Source of the DNA: Gp6-AA40 sp963741135
GTDB lineage: Bacteria; Acidobacteriota; Vicinamibacteria; Vicinamibacterales; UBA2999
Length of the DNA: 64,000 nucleotides
Direction of reading: 5' to 3'
Assembly (NCBI GenBank): GCA_963741135.1
Contig: CAVUHC010000006.1
Span: forward strand, 1,079,445 to 1,143,444
Every line of letters starts with the position of its first letter. The first letter of the stretch is position 1. The notes beneath the pieces are model-generated. The model was given only the letters and a program-made list of their open reading frames with translations. It was not told the DNA's origin and did not search any database. Below are positions 7,503-16,351 of the stretch, piece by piece. A program made the translations under genes and the position numbers.

Positions 7503-10500
7503 TCAGAAATCGAGCTGCGCGCCGACTCTCAACAACCGTGGACTCAAAACCTGTGCGGCGTTCAGCCACGACGCACCGTAGGTCGGCGTCACGCTGAGCA
7601 CGCTGCTCGCGTTGAAGATGTTGTAGACATCCAGGCTGCCTCGCAGCCGTGTCGTCCCTCCGAGCCGGAACACACGCGACAGCCGCACGTCCACCTGTGT
7701 GAGACGCGGCTCGAACATCGTGTTCGGCGGAATCAACTCGGTTCGCACCGTCGCCGTGCACGTGGCGATCGCCTGGCTCGGGCACGCCGCCAGGTTGCGG
7801 CCAATCGCGTCCCTGATCTGCGCGTTGGTGATCACGTAGCTCGCGGTAATCGGGATGCCGGGACTGTTCTGGAATATCGCGCTGGTCTCGAGATCCCACG
7901 GCAGCGGATACACCGCCAGGAACTTGAACTGCGTGCCTGACAACCATGGCGGCGCCACGTGGCAGAACTCCGCGTTTCTCGGCGCCGTCGACGTCGCCGG
8001 CAACGCGGGCACGTTGAGGAACACCTGCGCTGGAGTCGTCGTTGGAGTGCCAGTCGGTCCGAGCGCGATCAGCGAGGCATTGTCGTTGACATAGCAGTTG
8101 TCGGTGACCGTGCGGCCCACGCTGAGGCCGCCGGAGAATTGCGCGCCCTGCCCGAATCGCCCGCTGAGCGACAGATCGAGGCCGTTGTACACCTGCTTCT
8201 GCCCGTCGCCGTAGTTCGACGACTGGGTCACGAGATTGTCGACCCGTCCGAACAATTCGGGCTTGATGTCGTACAGGCCGCAAATCCGATTTCCGCCGCC
8301 ACCGGGTAGCCGGGAATCGCTCGGCGCCGTGATGCAGTAGGAGTCGTAGCCGCTGGCCGGAACAGCCTCGTTGTTCATGACCAGGTAGCCGCGGTACCAG
8401 GTGCGGAAGTATCCGACGTTCAGCGCGAGGCCCTGCGTCAGCTCGTGCTGGACGTTGACCGACGCCTGCCAGTTGTGGAACTGGTCGTTGAAGCCCTGCA
8501 GCGAATCGGGCGCGTTGCGGGTCGACAGCCGCTGCCGGCCGAAGTTCTGATCCGACCACGGTCCGCATTCGCCGTTGGCGACCGGGTTCAGCAGCTCACA
8601 ATCGGGAGCAAAGTTGCCGCTTCGGCGGTCACCGACTCCGAACGTGGTGTCGTTCCACGACCGGTTCGTGGTGAGCGAGAACAGACTTGACGGGATTGGC
8701 CGGTGACACGCGGATGATGTCGGGATAGCGGCCGATGGAACCCTTGATGGCGGTCTTGCCGGTGCCAAACAGATCGTAGGCGCCGCCGAGGCGCGGGCTG
8801 AGATTCCGCCAGTGCGGGATGTGCTTTGCCGCCGGGATGCGGCGCTCGCCCACGAAGAATCCGGCGGGTGACACGAGCTCCGGACTCGACATGTCGACGT
8901 CGTTGTAGCGAAGCCCGAGATTGACCGTCATTCGCCGGATCGTCCACTGATCCTGCGCGTAGAGGGCGATGTCGTTCGCCGATTCTTCGAAATGACGTCG
9001 GCGACGCCAGCAGCTGCAACGACACCGGACGCTGGTTGTTGAACGTGTAGAGGATCGCCCGATTGGCCATGAACAGATCCGAGCCGAATTTGTCGTTGTC
9101 GCCGGTCCTGACCTCGCGGACGTTCAGGCCGGTCTTGAAGTTGTGCGACCCGGTGACATAGGTGACCGCGAACTGCTGGTGATACTGCCGGCGAGGCAAG
9201 GTCGAATACGACGCTCCGCCGGCGGTTGGCGCCGTACGCCGCGCCGTATTTCAGGTCCAGCGACTGTTCGGTGATCTGGATGCTGTTGACGTCGACACCT
9301 TCACCACGCTTGTTCTGCTGCAGTGATGTGGTTCGCTCCGCCCGCAACCGTGATGAGCATCCGGTTCGTCACCGGATACGTCCACGTGCTGGTCAGGTTG
9401 AAGTCCGGTTCGTACTCGTGCTCGGTGGCCGCTTCAGGCGTGACCAGCGGGCCCGCCCTGCGGCCGGAACAACGCGTACACGCAGTTGCAGTTGTGCTGG
9501 AACGATCCGGAGACCACGACCTTGTGTTTTTCGGCGGCCTGCAACGTGAGGCGAAGACTGTAGTCCCGGTAGAAGTCGTTGCTGTGCGGCGGGCCGACTG
9601 AGGTCCGGCACGTACAGCATGCTTTCCGGCTGCTTGACCGCATTCCAGTAGATGCCCGCGGCGTACTGCTGCGTGACACTCTTTCGCGCCGCGCCGAAGA
9701 ACCACAGCCTGTTCTGCTTGATCGGCCCGCCCAGGCCGCCCGAGGCCTCGACGAACTTCTTGATCGACGCCAGCCCGCTGGGTCGCGCTATTGAGGCCGC
9801 GGGCAATCAGATCGTCGCCGATGTTGTTGCTCTGCAGGTCCGGGCCGGTGTACGCAATGTTGGCCAACCCCGAGAACACGTTGCCGCCGTCCTTCGGGAT
9901 CATGTTGAGCTGCACACCGCCGGTATCGCGGTCCGCTCCGATGCCGCTCGTCTCGGCGACCACTTCCTGAAAGGTGGCGCCAGTTCCAGACGAAGACGCC
10001 GGTGTTCGACGCCGCCATCTCGGTGTTCATGCCGTCGATGACGGGCTGCGCGTTCGGCGCCCCGTGAATCGCGAACCGGGTCTGCGACCGGTCGCTCAAC
10101 GCCGCCGGACGCGCGGTCGCCTTCGTTGTTCAAAACCGCGCCGGGCAGGACCGCGATCAATGTCGAGAGCCGTCCGTTGCCCGGGAGCGACTCCAGGGTC
10201 TCGGCCGCGTACTGCGTCTGCGCGCGAGAGCTCCGCGTGTCGACGAGCGGCGCCTCACCCGACACGGTAATCGTTTCCGCGAGCGTGCCGACTCCAAGCT
10301 CGACGTCCACGGTGGCCGTGAATTCTGCCCGCAGCTCGATACCGGTGCGCCTGACGGTGGTGAAGCCGGGCAGGGTGAAGGTAACGTGTACGGACCTGGA
10401 CGCAGATCGACGATGCGGTAGAGGCCCTGAGCGTCGGTCACAACCGAGCGAACCTTTTCGATCAATGCGGGGCTGGCCGCTTCGACAGTGACGCCGGGGA

Positions 10501-10658
10501 GCACGCCGCCGGACGTGTCGCGGACGACGTCCCGTGACGCTGGTCTGCGCCCACGCAGTGACCGGCAGGAACAGGAATACGAGAGCCCACACCACGAACG
10601 ACGCCGTCCCAACAGGTCCCATCGGGTTCCATCCTAGTTGACAACGAGAAGCACTCAT
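7503..10658 (-). pseudogene. TonB-dependent receptor with carboxypeptidase-regulatory-like N-terminus, broken many times
   Basis: A TonB-dependent outer-membrane receptor can be followed through at least eight frame changes. It has a signal peptide ending VTAWAQ (start ATG 10658), a regulatory-like Ig domain (DTSGGVLPGVTVEAASP, then VTFTLPGFTTVRRTGIEL), ETITVSGEAPLVDTRS introducing the plug, ESLPGNGRLSTLIAVLPG, and a long beta-barrel ending LRVGAQLDF at 7503. The last 420 codons are one clean frame. Breaks cluster between about 8690 and 10560. Such OAR-like receptors import unknown large or lipophilic substrates. The gene lies in the operon between two secreted-family genes, suggesting that those proteins and the receptor handle the same substrate. 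Decay and poor local assembly are both possible. Confidence 0.75.
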
Positions 10659-10677
10659 AAAAAGGCTGTTACGCCCC

Positions 10678-11760
10678 TCAACGGTCTCTTTCTGGAGTCT
10701 CACGCGCCGGCTGCGCGCGTCCCGCGGCGGCTTCGCCCGCGCGGATCTGCGCGCCTTTGACGACGTTGATCAGACCATAGTTCTGTTCGTGGCAGGCGAA
10801 CTCGTACATCCCCGGCTCGATCCTCGGCCAAGGAACCTCCACCGACCAGGGCCTGGTCCACGTCGTCGGATCGCTGACCGTGAATTCGTATTTGATCGTC
10901 TTTGGATCGACGCGCGTCAGGCGTTCAACCAGGTGCATACCGCTGGTCGATCCGCGCCACTCCCTTTTGTCGCTGAAATTGGTCGTGTCAATGACGAGTG
11001 TATTGCCTTCCCAGTGGCCACGGGAGTCCCCCAGCCACGTGCCGACCTGCCGCGGGAGATGCGGACGGCCGTCCAGCGGAATGATGCGGGTGTCGTTGTT
11101 CGACTGCATCACGAGCACGACATATCCCGGCGCCTGTACGACCTGAGACTCGCTGTCGTGGTTGAGCGGAAGGCGTGGCGGTCCCTGATTGCCCGTTACG
11201 CAACGCTCGTACAGGCCGCGGGTCGACACCTCGGCGGTCGCGTCCCTCCGTGCGGCGGCCGCTCGCTTCTGCCCCTCAGGCGTCAGAGGAGGAATCTTTC
11301 CGTTTGGCGGATCCACGATCAGCGACGTGCGCAGGTTCGGTCTCACCGGGCTTTGCCAGGCGTCCATCCCGTACTCTTTCCAGTCGTAATGAACGGTGCG
11401 CGGATCGACTTCAGCGTCGGCCTCGACCGCCTTCCTGAACGCGGCGATCGCTTCCTGTTCCGTATAAAACGCCTTTCCCTGGACGTCAGCGGGACGTTCG
11501 AGAGGCGTATAACTGAGGCTTAAATAGTATCCCTGGAGGTCAGGATCGCCCCAGGGGGTACGGGGCGGGGTCCAATTAGCGGCCGCTGCCGCGGCTCTTG
11601 CGGCGTCGGTCGCCGCTTTGATGGCCGCGTCTGTGCTGGTGGTCGTCGGATCGAACGACTTCGTCCCGGACGGGGTCTGGCCGGCGCGCACCTGCACGCA
11701 CAGCCCGAACACCATCACGAGTGTCACAGCAGCCAACGGCACGAGAACTCGGGCGCGCAT
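10678..11760 (-). CDS. Secreted protein of the PWGDPDLxG family, unknown function
   Basis: 360 residues, intact, first gene of the eight-gene leftward operon. It has a signal peptide (VPLAAVTLVMVFGLCVQVRA), TPWGDPDLQGYYL, RTSLIVDPPNGKIPP, TWLGDSRGHWEGNTLVIDTT, a VERLTRVDPKTIKYEFTVSDP segment and EFACHEQNYGLINVVKG. It is clearly a close paralogue of the 5438 product, even sharing VHYDWKEYGMDAWQ. The C-terminal 25 residues are charged and unrelated. It ends 19 bases before the start of the TonB receptor. No known enzyme motif was seen. Confidence 0.75.
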   Translation of the reverse strand: MRARVLVPLAAVTLVMVFGLCVQVRAGQTPSGTKSFDPTTTSTDAAIKAATDAARAAAAAANWTPPRTPWGDPDLQGYYLSLSYTPLERPADVQGKAFYTEQEAIAAFRKAVEADAEVDPRTVHYDWKEYGMDAWQSPVRPNLRTSLIVDPPNGKIPPLTPEGQKRAAAARRDATAEVSTRGLYERCVTGNQGPPRLPLNHDSESQVVQAPGYVVLVMQSNNDTRIIPLDGRPHLPRQVGTWLGDSRGHWEGNTLVIDTTNFSDKREWRGSTSGMHLVERLTRVDPKTIKYEFTVSDPTTWTRPWSVEVPWPRIEPGMYEFACHEQNYGLINVVKGAQIRAGEAAAGRAQPARETPERDR

Positions 11761-11925
11761 CTCAAAACCCCCTGATTCCCTATTGGCACCGTGCTCTACA
11801 ACTTGCAGGTGATGACGGTGGTCCGCGGTCTATAGCATGCGGGTTGACGGACGGTCAAGAAAATCTTCTTCGCTTGAAAAGCTTGGGCTAAACTTCAGTT
11901 TTCACACTGCCGAAAGAGGGTCCGA

Positions 11926-13101
11926 ATGCGAAGGCTTACCCTTTCCCTGACCGCCTGGTTGATCGTCCTGTTCGGCTTCACATTGCTGACCCCTCCCGCT
12001 TCGCTCCAGCAGAGAGGTGGCGACTCCATCTCTGCGAAGGGCGGAGTTGGCGACATCGCCGGCCAATACGAGATCCCCGATCCAAACTGGCCGCAATGGG
12101 CTCATCCGTACCCGAAGCCGGGCTACATCTGGGGCTCGCAAGGTGGCGTGTTCGCGGAGTCGCCGAATCGAATCTATCTGGCAAACCGCGGCGAGCTGAA
12201 GCTTCCGGCGAACGTCCCGAATAATTTTCCCGGCAATTGGGGATTCTTCAACCAGATGGCGGCCACGCAGCCGATCGCCAACATGGTCAACTGCATCGTC
12301 GTGGTCGATGGCAACGGGAAGTTGATCGAGGCGTGGAATCAGTGGGACAAGCTTTTCGAATGGGGCCGCGGGCCACACCAGGTCTACATCAGTCCGTACG
12401 ATCCTGAGCGGCACGTCTGGGTGGTCGACGACATGCGACACGTGATCTTCCGGTTCACGCACGACGGCAAGACGCTGGTGCAGACGATCGGCGTGCTGGA
12501 TGAATTCGGCGAGAACGACGACCTCACTCGCTTCCGCCGCCCGACCATGATCGACTGGCTGCCGGACGGCACCTTCTTCGTCGCCGACGGCTACGGAAAC
12601 ACGCGCGTGGTGAAGTTCGACAAGACCGGAAAGCCGCTGCTGAAATGGGGCACCCGCGGCACCGGACCGGGCCAGTTCAACACGCCGCACGGGATCGCCG
12701 TTGGCGGATCACCGGCGCGCGTCTTTGTCTCCGACCGGGGGAACCGCCGCATCCAGGTGTTCGACGTGAATGGCAAGTTCCTCGAGGAGTGGCCGGGCAT
12801 CGCACCGCACAGCATGTTGATGAGCGCCGACGAGCACGTCTGGGCCGTCGACAGCCTCACCGACAAGATCGTCAAGTTCGATCTCTCCGGGCACGTCGAG
12901 TACTCGTTCGGGCAGTTCGGCACCAGACCCGGGTATACGTGGGCGATGCATCAGATCTCGGCCGACTCGGACGGCAACCTCTATCTCTCCGAGGTTTTCG
13001 GGGGACGCACGCAGAAGTACCGCCCGAAGCCGGGCGCGAATCCGGCGAATCTGGTGTGGGGTCGCGCGCTGATGCCAATGGCCGGCGCCCGCAGCAACTA
13101 G
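11926..13101 (+). CDS. Exported NHL-repeat six-bladed beta-propeller protein
   Basis: 391 residues with a signal peptide. From about residue 60 it shows repeated propeller blades such as WVVDDMRHVIFRFTHDGK, FFVADGYGNTRVVKFDKTGK, VFVSDRGNRRIQVFDVNGK and VWAVDSLTDKIVKFD. This is the NHL-repeat arrangement also seen in peptidyl-alpha-hydroxyglycine alpha-amidating lyases; the lyase is a common automatic name, but the metal and catalytic residues cannot be confirmed here. AAAGAGGG precedes the ATG. It is paralogous to 18033-19349. It starts a short rightward run diverging from the operon at 11760. Ligand unknown. Confidence 0.75.
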   Translation: MRRLTLSLTAWLIVLFGFTLLTPPASLQQRGGDSISAKGGVGDIAGQYEIPDPNWPQWAHPYPKPGYIWGSQGGVFAESPNRIYLANRGELKLPANVPNNFPGNWGFFNQMAATQPIANMVNCIVVVDGNGKLIEAWNQWDKLFEWGRGPHQVYISPYDPERHVWVVDDMRHVIFRFTHDGKTLVQTIGVLDEFGENDDLTRFRRPTMIDWLPDGTFFVADGYGNTRVVKFDKTGKPLLKWGTRGTGPGQFNTPHGIAVGGSPARVFVSDRGNRRIQVFDVNGKFLEEWPGIAPHSMLMSADEHVWAVDSLTDKIVKFDLSGHVEYSFGQFGTRPGYTWAMHQISADSDGNLYLSEVFGGRTQKYRPKPGANPANLVWGRALMPMAGARSN

Positions 13102-13113
13102 CGACATGTGCGG

Positions 13114-13156
13114 GGCGAGCCTTTCAGGCTCGCCTCGCGAACCCGTAGGGTTCGCG
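13114..13156. repeat. Double-hairpin dispersed repeat
   Basis: Two perfect 9-bp hairpins lie side by side: GGCGAGCCT/AGGCTCGCC at 13114-13134 and CGCGAACCC/GGGTTCGCG at 13136-13156, each with a 3-base loop. The same pair, in the opposite order and with one stem varied, occurs at 36643-36685. This is a REP-like element in the leader of the gene at 13189. Confidence 0.75.
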
Positions 13157-13188
13157 CCGCACCCTCTCGAGTGAACGAGGACACGAAC

Positions 13189-13671
13189 ATGAAGCGAGTC
13201 GTACTGTTGTCGATGGTGCTCGCCGCCGCGCTCCCCGGAGCCGTCTGGGCCCAGGCAAAGCCGGACTTCTCGGGAAGCTGGAAGTTCACAGCGAGCACCC
13301 CTGCAAACTATCCCGGCTCGGCAGGCTGGGGCGTTCCGTCGCCGACGATCGTCGTCAAACAGAGCGCGACCGAGATCACGGTCGCGAGCGCGCAGTATGG
13401 CGGCCAGCTGACGGTCGTGTACAAACTGGATGGCAGCGACACGATCTGGGACGCTCCGTCGTCGACTCAGTCTGGTTCCACGGCGATCGTCAAGTGGAGG
13501 ACGAAGGCGCGCTGGGACGGAAACAAACTGATCCTCTTCACGTGGAACACGGCCCTGAACCAGTTGAGGGACGTGTTGAGCCTCAGCGGCGGAGGGTTGA
13601 CCATTGTTCGGGCGACCGAGCAACCGGGGCCATCGACCAACGCGACATTGACCTACAGCAAGGGATCGTAA
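13189..13671 (+). CDS. Small secreted protein, lipocalin-like, unknown function
   Basis: 160 residues. ATG 13189 follows GAGG and begins a signal peptide ending AVWAQA. The mature protein starts KPDFSGSWKF, a pattern common at the start of small exported lipocalin-like beta-barrels, and contains alternating strands (QLTVVYKLDG, TAIVKWRTKARWDGNKLILF). No cysteine or catalytic motif is apparent. It follows the propeller gene at 11926 in the same direction, separated by the double-hairpin element. The fold is inferred from the pattern only. Confidence 0.65.
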   Translation: MKRVVLLSMVLAAALPGAVWAQAKPDFSGSWKFTASTPANYPGSAGWGVPSPTIVVKQSATEITVASAQYGGQLTVVYKLDGSDTIWDAPSSTQSGSTAIVKWRTKARWDGNKLILFTWNTALNQLRDVLSLSGGGLTIVRATEQPGPSTNATLTYSKGS

Positions 13672-13718
13672 CGCCGTCGTGGACTCGAGGGTTGATTGAT
13701 TGCCCGTACAATCCTGAC

Positions 13719-14234
13719 GTGCCTGTTGCCGACTTCTCATCCATCGCACGCGCGGTTGTGCGCTGCCTATCTCGGCGACGCGAGATCCAGGCAGCCTACA
13801 TCTTCGGTTCCGTTGCACGAGGACGCGCCCGGCCGGACAGCGACATCGATGTCGCTGTGCTCGTCAGTCCGCAGGCTCGAGGCGTCGATCCACTGGCGTA
13901 TCGCCTGGGACTCATGGCCGAACTGGGCTCGGCCCTGCGGCGCCCGGATGTTGAGGTGGTGGTTCTCAACGACGCGCCACCCTTGCTTGCGCATCGCGTG
14001 CTCTCGCAGGGACGCCTCGTGCACGAACGATCCGCATCCACGCGCATCCGCTTTCAGGTGCAGACGGCGAACCGGTACGCTGACCTCATCCCGCTGTACG
14101 AAACACACATTCGCTATCTGAAGAAACAGGTCGGGAAGCAGCGGAAGTCGCGGCCTCGGTCCACGCGTCCGGCGCAGGCGCGAAAGGCGAGGGGCAGAAG
14201 AGGGACATGCGCTTCGCCGTGCATGGGCGCCTGA
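13719..14234 (+). CDS. MNT-type nucleotidyltransferase domain protein
   Basis: About 170 residues. The GSVARGRARPDSDIDVAV segment contains the GSxxxG and DxD motifs that bind nucleotide and metal in minimal nucleotidyltransferases (MNT family). The ending TRIRFQVQTANRYADLIPL matches the usual C-terminal helix of this group. These proteins often pair with a HEPN protein as antitoxin or AMPylating partner, but no HEPN gene is adjacent. GTG 13719 lies 6 bases after TACAAT, suggesting a leaderless start; TTG 13692 is an alternative. The last 35 residues are Arg-rich and look like out-of-frame sequence, so the natural end may be earlier. Confidence 0.65.
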   Translation: MPVADFSSIARAVVRCLSRRREIQAAYIFGSVARGRARPDSDIDVAVLVSPQARGVDPLAYRLGLMAELGSALRRPDVEVVVLNDAPPLLAHRVLSQGRLVHERSASTRIRFQVQTANRYADLIPLYETHIRYLKKQVGKQRKSRPRSTRPAQARKARGRRGTCASPCMGA

Positions 14235-14317
14235 ATTTCACCAGCGAGCAGGCCGAACTGATCCGAACCAGGCTCCTCGCCCTGCTCGCTGACACACAGT
14301 CACTTGATTCGAAGTGA
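14207..14317 (+). CDS. Possible small protein, unknown
   Basis: A 36-codon frame, MRFAVHGRLNFTSEQAELIR onward, overlaps the end of the nucleotidyltransferase in another frame. The frame is open for about 23 codons further upstream, so this may be the true 3' end of a gene disrupted by a frameshift. The composition looks protein-like (helical, balanced charges), but there is no ribosome binding site. I do not recognise it. Confidence 0.25.
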   Translation: MRFAVHGRLNFTSEQAELIRTRLLALLADTQSLDSK

Positions 14318-14354
14318 CCCAAAAGGGTTGGACGACCAGACCCTGAACCAGCGC

Positions 14355-16286
14355 TCAAGGCTTGAACACATATCCGGGTGGACCATTCAGATAGTACGCA
14401 CCCAGGCTCGTAATCTTCTCCATGTCCGGATACAACACGCCGATGGCGGGCGCGTTTAGGCTCCCTCGCGGCGAATACCAGATCGCCCCATCCTTCGTAA
14501 CCTGGATCTTGGGTGTGTCCGCCGTTTTCTGCGGTTTCGGGTACCACGTAAACGTTGCGTCTTTAGGATTGAACTTCCACAACGCCGCAGCGCTTCCGCC
14601 GGCATCGGCGCTCCAGATGTTGCCCTCCGCGTCCTGAGCCACGTCGTACGGCTGCGCGTTCTGTCGTGGAATGGTGTACTCGGTCATCTTGCCGATGGTC
14701 TGGTCTAACTTGACCAGCTTGCCCGGGCGCTTCCCAGCCGACCAGATGCCGAACCAGATGTTGTTTTGCGCATCCACATTCAGTCGTCGGACGTGTCCTG
14801 GATACGTCGGTGGCGTAAAGGTGGTCCACTCGTTGTTGCGCGTATCGAACTTCACGATGTTGCCCGAGTCCCACAGCGCCATCCAGATGTTGTCGTTCCG
14901 GTCCGCGACGACGCCGTACACGATGGCGTTGTGGGTCGGGAGTGGAAACACCGACACCTTCTTGGTCTCCCGGTCGTATTTGCTCAGCGCGCCGCCCATG
15001 ATCCAGCCGACGTAGATGTTGTCCTTGGAATCGAAGGCCAGCGACTGCGTCCATTTGATCGGGTTTCGGACGACGTTGTCGGGATCGAGTGGAATCAGCT
15101 GCTCGAATTTCTCGGTCTTCGGATTGAATCCAAGCAGACGCTTCGTGTTCGATGACTGCACGCCCGAGTGTTCCGGCAGCCAGATCATGCCGCTACGGTC
15201 GATGTTCACCTCGTGAATGCCGTTCTTGGGGTCTGGCAAGACGAATGACTTTTGCTCGCCCGTGCGCGGGTCCAGCTTCACCAATCGATGTGGATACCCG
15301 CGGTCGGTCAGCCAGACGTTGCCGTCCTTATCGAAGCGCACATCCTGACCGACACGCCTGCCGATAAACGAACCCTTGAGCGTGTTGAATTCCGGCGAAT
15401 TCGTCGCCTCGCCTGGTTTGTCCGGAGTCAGGTAATACTCGACGTACATCGCCTTGGCGAGCTTCGCTTCGTCGACGGCCATTTCCTGATCGATCCGGAC
15501 GGCGCGAGGCTTCTTGTCATTGCCAAAGTTCTTCACCAGGTACGCCAGCAGGACCTCACGATCCTCCCGCGAGAAGCGCAGTGCCGAGGCCCTGAAGCTG
15601 AGCAGCCCTTCGGCATACGCGCCGGCAGGGCGGTCGAAGAGCGTCTTGCCCTGCATGAAATCGATGCGAGTGTTCCAGGCGGCGACGCCTCCCGGCCTGG
15701 AAGAGAGGAAGTTTTCGCCGTGGCAGACCATGCACGTTCGTTCGGCCACCTCGCGCCCTGGTCCCGGCGGATACACCTCGTCGTAGCTCTGCTCCTCCCT
15801 CACGAGCGTATCGGTGCTCGCCTCGGTCTCGAGCGCGTTGATCAGCGTACGCGCTGAGGCCCCGGCAGACGAGCGGAGCGAGAGGGTCAGCTTCGGATTG
15901 TCTCCGGCCTTCAGGACCACTTTCTGAACGTCGGACTCGAAGCCTTTCGTCGCGACGCTGATCTCGTAGTTTCCAGGAAACAACGGCGTCGCTCGAAACT
16001 GTCCCGCATTCGTGTACACCATGTACAGAATCCGCTTGTCCACGTTGCGCACGGAGACCTGCGCGGCTTTGAACGGGGCAGTCGACGTGACCGTTCCTGA
16101 CAGACTGGCCGTTCCAGGGAAGGCAACGGTCTGCGCGGTGGCGGGTGTCGCGGCCACCCATCCGCTCACGCCGAACACCACGTATGCGGCCACAAGACTC
16201 CCGGCAACAGCCGTCACCAGGAGCAAGGCTCGGATGGCGGTTGCCGGCCGGTAACGAAGCAAACGGGCGATGTTCGAACGGCTCAT
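14355..16286 (-). CDS. Membrane-anchored cytochrome c fused to a Vgb-like beta-propeller
   Basis: About 643 residues. ATG 16286 is 7 bases after AGGAGG; ATG 16289 is equally possible. Order of parts: an N-terminal membrane or signal helix (21-45); a carboxypeptidase-regulatory-like beta-sandwich (about 55-140, PGTASLSGTVTS to FPGNYEISVATKGF); one heme site CMVCH at about 185-189; a helical cytochrome region to about 290; then a propeller with repeats such as NVWLTDRGYPHRLVKLD, NIWMALWDSGNIVKFD and NIWFGIWSAGKRPGKLVK. The propeller resembles virginiamycin B lyase, which cleaves streptogramin B, but fused versions are common in soil Acidobacteria and their substrate is unknown. It lies 65 bases after the hydrolase gene in one operon. 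Confidence 0.8.
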   Translation of the reverse strand: MSRSNIARLLRYRPATAIRALLLVTAVAGSLVAAYVVFGVSGWVAATPATAQTVAFPGTASLSGTVTSTAPFKAAQVSVRNVDKRILYMVYTNAGQFRATPLFPGNYEISVATKGFESDVQKVVLKAGDNPKLTLSLRSSAGASARTLINALETEASTDTLVREEQSYDEVYPPGPGREVAERTCMVCHGENFLSSRPGGVAAWNTRIDFMQGKTLFDRPAGAYAEGLLSFRASALRFSREDREVLLAYLVKNFGNDKKPRAVRIDQEMAVDEAKLAKAMYVEYYLTPDKPGEATNSPEFNTLKGSFIGRRVGQDVRFDKDGNVWLTDRGYPHRLVKLDPRTGEQKSFVLPDPKNGIHEVNIDRSGMIWLPEHSGVQSSNTKRLLGFNPKTEKFEQLIPLDPDNVVRNPIKWTQSLAFDSKDNIYVGWIMGGALSKYDRETKKVSVFPLPTHNAIVYGVVADRNDNIWMALWDSGNIVKFDTRNNEWTTFTPPTYPGHVRRLNVDAQNNIWFGIWSAGKRPGKLVKLDQTIGKMTEYTIPRQNAQPYDVAQDAEGNIWSADAGGSAAALWKFNPKDATFTWYPKPQKTADTPKIQVTKDGAIWYSPRGSLNAPAIGVLYPDMEKITSLGAYYLNGPPGYVFKP

Positions 16287-16351
16287 CATCGTGCCTCCTC
16301 GAAACGTGAGTGAGTTGATTTCCGCATTCGACCTTCGAATGTCAAACCTGG

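Noticed and set aside
11926..13101. Confident naming as peptidyl-alpha-hydroxyglycine lyase
   Set aside because: The NHL propeller fold is clear, but I could not confirm the metal-binding and catalytic residues.
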